The position numbers were made by a program, and so were the translations under genes. 64,000 nucleotides of DNA from Plantago major. Lineage: Eukaryota; Streptophyta; Magnoliopsida; Lamiales; Plantaginaceae. Each line of letters opens with the position of its first letter. Position 1 is the first letter of the stretch. Where the stretch lies: assembly GCA_026545765.1 (NCBI GenBank), contig CM048839.1, forward strand, positions 90,114,914 through 90,178,913. Direction: 5' to 3'. This document shows positions 58,901-64,000 of the stretch, in pieces. Under the pieces are notes generated by a model, which was not told the DNA's origin, ran no database searches, and worked only from the letters and a program-made list of their open reading frames with translations.

Positions 58901-61900
58901 TCAAGTTACTGTTCCATTAAATTCTTCATTGGTGTATATATCCTCAATTAGATCTTAAACCATACATTTTTACATATGGCGCACTTCTTAACAGGTCCTT
59001 TTAGGCCATCATCTTGATTTTTTTCTAAAGCCAAATCCCTGGACTCCATCATTAAAACAGGTCTCCCACATCATAAACAGGACAATCTGCTCAAGATGAT
59101 ATCAAAAGGGGACCACAAATTCTGGTCTATAAGATGAAGCAACTAGCAAGGACTGAAATTAGGAAGGTTATCGGTCTTACCATATGTGATTGCAATGATG
59201 GCAGGCTTGCTTTAATCACGGTTGATTAATTACATGGGGGGATGCACTAAACAGATTACGGAGGACAAAGCAGATAGAGTGCAAGCAAGAAGAGATGGAC
59301 CAAGTAGTGCATAAGCTTTATAGAGGTAACAAAACCCCATCATTGCACCTTTTCTTCATCGTTTTCTAAGTAGTCAAAAGTGGAGCATTAAGTTTCATTT
59401 TTGCTCCCGGTGAAGCTGTACTATATGGGCTAATAGTGTGTGCCCCAGACATTAAAAAATTCAAGTAACTAGCATCTCCTCTCTTTGTTGGTAGGTACAC
59501 CTATCTTAATCTAATGTCCCTGATCCTCACATTATATATATACTCAAACTGCCACTAATATAACAAATACAGACATAAAGCCTGTGCTTGTATGTATGTG
59601 ATTTCTATAAGTAAACAATTTCCTCTAAAAGAACCAAGTAATTCAAATAATCTCCACAATTTTATATTTCTTCTTGATAGTTAATGCTTCCCATTTTGCC
59701 ATTTTTAGCGTCCCATACGAAGGTTCCCAATTCCATTTTTGACAAATCTTACTTCTACCCCACTTAACTAATACCCACATATACACTCATATTTACAACT
59801 TTACCAACCCACTATCTCCTTTTTATTCAATCTTTATTCTTCCTTCATTTAAAATGTGGAAAGGTGTTCGTTCTGACTGCATTGAACCACAACAACAGAG
59901 GCTGGAGGACAAAATATTTCTTTTCACTGCCTTTCAGTGGAACTATTATATATTAGCAGACATTAATTGTGCTGCAGAATTATCCAGATGGTAATAAAAA
60001 GCCAAAAGTCACGGTTTATGCAAGAGTAATGTAATTTCAGTGCACAAAAACTTACATCCCACATAAGGAAAACTATTGACTAAGCAAGCAACATCCAATC
60101 CACAAAATACTTCTAAAATTTGAATGCAATGCAAGTCGACATTCAGTTTCCCAAGCAACCTAAAACATAACCATATATAAACTGCAGCAGCTGATTAGAG
60201 TTTACCCAGGTACCAATGCATATCTCTGAAAAAGCAGCATCAGCGGTTTCTATATACTTGACCCTCAAACATTCTAAGCAACACTGTTTATCTTTAGCTA
60301 CTCGTAAAGAGGAAGCAACAAATATGCAAATTAAGAAAAAAAAAAACAAAAGTAAAAAAAAAAAAAAGGAAGTGCTTCAGCACAAATGCCAACTTCATTT
60401 CAAATCCTGTAATTCAAATATCTTTATCACCACAAATGCTTGCTTCATATTATTTCATGTAATTAACTGTAGAAAAAATGCAGACAAAACCGATGAATTT
60501 ATGCTGCTATCGCCATAAAACTGCCACCCTTATGATGGCATAAAACAAGACAAAAAATTTCAATAGAAGCTATAGACCTACCGGATCAACACAGACAAAA
60601 ACACATGCATATGCTTTGCATTCGAGGAAATAACTCTCAAATACCCTGCAATCAAACCCAGTACATGCAAGTTAAATTTGCAACCGCAGCATCATGCTGC
60701 CGTTTAAATATTTTAAAAGATTCCAATGCGGCAGTTTGTACTAGAAGGGACAATATTTCATGTTTTCTTCCTTCGTAATTACCATCTTCACTGTATCATT
60801 TTACTTGTAAAACCAATATTAAAATATAGAGTTGGTTACATGACAAGACCTGAAAAGATCTTTTTATGACCAATAAAAAGAAGTCTGCAATTGCATCCCG
60901 AGTAAAATCACTGGCCATGCACGCAACTTACACATTAATAGCAGAACTAAAGAGTTCAACTAAAGATTGCTTAGAAGGGAACTGTAGCTCAATTGCCAAT
61001 TACAGGAACACAAACTGATACCGTGGAATTTTCATTACATAAGCTACTCTTGCTGTCATATTTAAGGACCTATTTGCATTTGTCTTTTACACTCATCAGA
61101 TAAATTTAAATAGCAGCAATCTTGCGTGGAATGTTAAGAGTTAAAGGGCTTATGGCTTAATCATAAGCACTATAACAACAACTAAACCAGTTATAAGTTG
61201 TCTGAACACTATAGTCAGGGGAATGTAAAAGCACCTCACCAACCACTAACCCTTTTATTTAATCAGTTCATGAGCATGCCTTTATTCATATTAACAATGT
61301 CAGCATATCTTGACTGAGATATGTTGCAATAACTGGTAAGTTACGTTCACTTATAACCTAAAAAAGATACGTTGCAGGACCTGCAGTATTATTACACTTC
61401 AGAGGCAGATATGATTACATACATTCGTGTAGAGTGTAGACTAGCCTGGCTTCTTACAGAAATATTGACAGGTATAACTCACCATATTCCTGTTAAAGTC
61501 AGAGACCATACTACTTGCCTTCTAATACTGCTTTGATAAAATGACATTCCAAGGATATTCATGCAGAAGTGGGCAAGGAATTGAGTGACTTGTAACTAAA
61601 ATGTGGGAGGAAAAATCAAGGATAGTTGAGGTTACTGAGGATAAAGCTACTAAGCCTACTATCTTGGTGTTTTTCACTTTTAACGTGCAACCATGTAAAT
61701 CCGAAGAGATTCTACAGTCCACGAGCAAAAATAGATTGTTTTGAACAGCCTTTGCTGCACTAAACATATACTCCTAGACTGTAGTATACTAACAGGGGAA
61801 AAAAATTGCCATTCATCTACCATTAGATTGTTTTCAGAAAATATTCTTCACCTTCAGGTATAATTATTACTTTAATAAGTCTCAGATTCTAATGGATAAG

Positions 61901-63476
61901 AGCTACCTCAATATATAAATTATTTACCCCAATAAGAAGTTAGGCGCTATCATAACCAAGATATAGAGAAAAGCATACCTCCGTTTTGCTTCTGAATTGA
62001 CAAGCTCATAGTTTACAGTAAGAATTAGGTCTGCATTTGCATTGTCACAGCCATCATTCAACAGTCCAGCAGATGGGGATGTCAAGAACCTTTTTGGATT
62101 TAATTCGTTTGAATAACGGAACTGAGGGTTGCATGTACGGTATATCTCAGCTATATCTTTGGTCAACCTTGCAACCAACTGCAACATACATAAGAAACAA
62201 CAATGTCATGGATGGGTTTACTAGTTCATCAAATATATCAAAATGCAATCTCCTAGGCATGGTTCAAATGACTCGACGCGCTGATAAGCTCAATGGTAAG
62301 ACCAGAAAATTAGTAATCACGTTTTTCGCTGGAGCTTGGAGAAATCAACAAAAAAACTAACCAAACACATCCAAACTTATGAATACTTTCAAACATTTGG
62401 ATTTCATTCTAAATGCAGAAGAAGATACTAAGCAACACCTGCTTCCTGAAATTGTAACTCCCTTGTCCCGTCCAAGCATGTTTGTTTCAGTTTTAGATTG
62501 TTGGCACCAATAAATAAGGTCAAACTGATTACAGTCTTTGCAACTTATCTTTCTTACCCTTAATTAATCTAATCATGGTAACTAATGTGATAATAATTAA
62601 GAATGCATTAATAAACTGCTAAAACTCGGACAAACCAAAACGGGCCTATCATAGGTGTTTCCAATAAGAATGTCTCCTTTCAAAATATGTAAGTCATAGC
62701 CAAATGTCGGTAGCTCAACTGGTAAACCTATTCCATATATATACCCACGTGATCTTGAAGATCAACCTCGTTCAAAGATCAGAGTTTTGGTAACGGTCTT
62801 CGTCAAATTCTCTATTAATGTCAATTGTTAATAATAATCTATCTTCTCTGATTTCCTGAAATTACCACTCAGTCCACTACTCATCCTGAAACACCCTACC
62901 CCATATCCCACAAGAGTCACTGGTTAGTCATCCGCGCATATTACCCGTTGCAACCTGTAAATTTTCTCTCCTATAGGATATCTCCAACAACCATGCTCAG
63001 TTACAATGTGCACGAATTTTAATGAAATCCAAATAAATTCCAGAATATGTATTGTTATAACTAATAAGAGGTCATTAGTCATCATTCAAGCATTCCATCG
63101 CACAAACTTCATATAATTCCCAGGATAAAATAGATTTCTTACCAGAATCAGATAAGTCTAGCTTGTTTCAGAGTTTCCAGTACATGTATTAAACATAAAA
63201 GCTAGATGCACAACACCATTAACTACACTAACAGAAAAATAGTCTAAGAAACGCAACTTCCCCTCATTCTAAACCAACAAATACATTCAAAAAATTACAG
63301 TGTAGACAGTAATCACATACCGGCCTCCTCACAGAACCTTGCAAAAGCTTGGGCTTTGCATCGTTCTCCGAAGCTGGCGCATACGGACTAAAAGCAAGCG
63401 CCTTAGGCCGCCAAGACAATGCTCCCGACATTGATGAAGATGATGTCGAGCTCTCATCCCCTTCAACTTCGCCCAT
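49948..63476 (-). CDS. YAK1: YAK1-type dual-specificity DYRK protein kinase, 17 exons, 927 aa
   Basis: Plant YAK1 is a DYRK-family kinase that restrains growth downstream of TOR and affects ABA and stress responses. Exons: 63321-63476, 61979-62178, 58205-58358, 58010-58119, 57825-57894, 57664-57746, 57492-57570, 57245-57408, 55822-55972, 54913-55027, 54726-54808, 53933-54007, 53538-53612, 52689-53449, 52166-52324, 50401-50678 and 49948-50018; all joints keep frame. The N-terminus has a [13 protein letters not shown] block and [16 protein letters not shown]. The kinase domain covers about 120-460: GHGTFGQV (127-134), Lys149 in [14 protein letters not shown] (245-252), DFG (268-270), the DYRK activation-loop YSY (280-282) before [10 protein letters not shown], and [11 protein letters not shown]. 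The C-terminal half is Ser/Gly/Pro/Asn-rich ([29 protein letters not shown]). It is near the 956 aa of Arabidopsis YAK1. Introns of 1.1 and 3.6 kb follow exons 1 and 2. Confidence 0.94.
50931..51073. mobile_element. foldback MITE in YAK1 intron 15
   Basis: Ends ACTTTTGCGAGTCCTCC and ATCTCTCGCAAAAGCT are imperfect inverses. The interior (ACATCACATGTTTAGCAAAC, ATATGTGATGTTGATC) matches the style of the copy at 30070-30291. It lies between exons 15 and 16 of YAK1. Confidence 0.65.
55408..55582. mobile_element. Stowaway-like MITE in YAK1 intron 8
   Basis: CTCCCTCCGTCCCAGACCAA at 55408 after a TA; the far end TTTGGTCTGGGACGGAG is the inverse, with its last bases decayed. It sits inside an older AT-rich repeat with TCAGCTAGCTTAT-like motifs. 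Confidence 0.8.
56612..56700. repeat. 89-base hairpin in YAK1 intron 8
   Basis: TTGTTTGGCAAGCGATTATA at 56612 through GGTTAAAA is matched by the inverse of TTTTAACCTGGTTTTCCTGA through GCTAGCCAAACAA at 56700. Arms are about 40 bases with a few mismatches and a loop under 10 bases. Ends in TTGTTTGGC are also common in plant MITE debris, so it may be a tiny foldback element rather than a functional RNA. Confidence 0.7.
58359..61978 (-). other. long intron 2 of YAK1
   Basis: The 3.6-kb intron is AT-rich. I see no nested gene, tRNA-like fold or intact transposon in it. A frame at 60216-60518 is a low-complexity Lys-rich run over a poly-A tract and is not called. Confidence 0.6.
62179..63320 (-). 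other. intron 1 of YAK1
   Basis: A 1.1-kb AT-rich intron between the first coding exon and the exon starting [13 protein letters not shown]. No other feature is recognised. Confidence 0.6.
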
Positions 63477-64000
63477 AACCCCCAATAACACACACAAACA
63501 CACACCTCCCTCTATAAAACCCTCAGTTCTTATCTATAACTCAAAAAAAAAACTAGTTTCTCTGTCTATTTGCTGCTACAACAACAGAAGAAGATAAAAT
63601 GAAAAAAGAGGACTTGAAAGCTCTTCCACTGAGAAAGAGAGAGAGAGGAAAGAAAACAGTAGCACTCAAGAGGAAGAGGATTCTCGCCGAAGAGAGGGAT
63701 AGTATAATCTTCCGGCAAATTCAGTGAATTCACCAGAAGATTGTAATCCCATCCTCATTCACCGAGAAGAATCAAGTTTTAGGAATTGAGCCATTCCATT
63801 TCGAAAAAGCAAGAATTCGATTGAATCTGATAACCGATCGAGCTGAATTTTGGTTTGGCGATTAAGATTGGGAAGGAAGATTGGGTTGGTTGAACTCGAT
63901 TTCGCCGGAGAGAGGAAGAAGAAGAAGAGTGATGATGATGACACCGTTTGCTTCTTTTCTCAAAATTCTCGGTTTTGTTTTCTTTTGTTTCTCTGTTTTT
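63477..64000 (-). promoter_or_regulatory. 5' leader and promoter side of YAK1
   Basis: On the minus strand the region just before the ATG is rich in CT repeats (CTTTCCTCTCTCTCTCTTTC around 63630-63655), typical of plant 5' leaders. No TATA box was assigned. Confidence 0.4.

Noticed and set aside
60216-60518. 100-codon frame in YAK1 intron 2
   Set aside because: It crosses a poly-A tract giving a Lys run and has no family resemblance.
62700-62800. GGTAGCTCAACTGGTAAA, resembling a tRNA D-arm
   Set aside because: No acceptor stem, anticodon arm or GGTTCRA T-loop at the right distances.

Overview
The window is nuclear DNA from a flowering plant, most likely a eudicot. It is AT-rich, has many short introns with GT/AG borders, dense Stowaway-type and foldback MITEs, and remains of CACTA, PIF/Harbinger, MULE-like, hAT-like, Ty1/copia and LINE elements. 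The host genes have plant-specific identities: a plastid sigma factor, a type I MADS box gene and a MAGATAMA3-type helicase. I could not name the species.

Layout. 1-4286 is a decayed CACTA (En/Spm) element. 4287-7775 is repeat DNA, dominated by an unusual block of about 1.9 kb built on a GAAACTAAC motif with a frequent 21-bp period. 8007-15393 (minus) is a 20-exon SEN1-like helicase, the MAA3 orthologue, predicted at 824 aa. 16540-18255 and 22822-23606 are two direct copies of one dispersed repeat on either side of a MADS gene; the first copy carries a MULE-like insertion with a strong hairpin. 19839-20645 (plus) is an AGL80-like M-gamma MADS gene with one in-frame stop that looks like two compensating indels. 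23837-26749 (plus) is intronless exportin-2 (CAS/CSE1), probably with a 2.4-kb intron in its 3' UTR that holds a hAT-like MITE.

29600-36800 is an island of mobile DNA. It includes a three-level nest: a Harbinger element inside a Stowaway-like MITE inside another Stowaway-like MITE. 36994-37654 (plus) is a two-exon gene for the small DNA polymerase delta subunit POLD4. It converges on the plastid sigma factor SIG1 (38499-41147, minus, 9 coding exons, 506 aa). 44564-46241 is a short, internally deleted copia element with 147-bp LTRs that differ at one base. 47250-48694 is a 5'-truncated LINE with an RNase H domain. 49948-63476 (minus) is a 17-exon gene for the DYRK-family kinase YAK1, predicted at 927 aa, with three small foldback elements in its introns.

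The host genes do not form a functional cluster. They are housekeeping or signalling genes (nuclear export, DNA replication, RNA/DNA helicase, plastid transcription, growth signalling) separated by transposons. I assembled the multi-exon models by hand from splice signals, reading-frame continuity and recalled family sequences. All three long models stay in frame to a stop at near-family length. Exon ends may be off by a few bases, and UTR limits are estimates.
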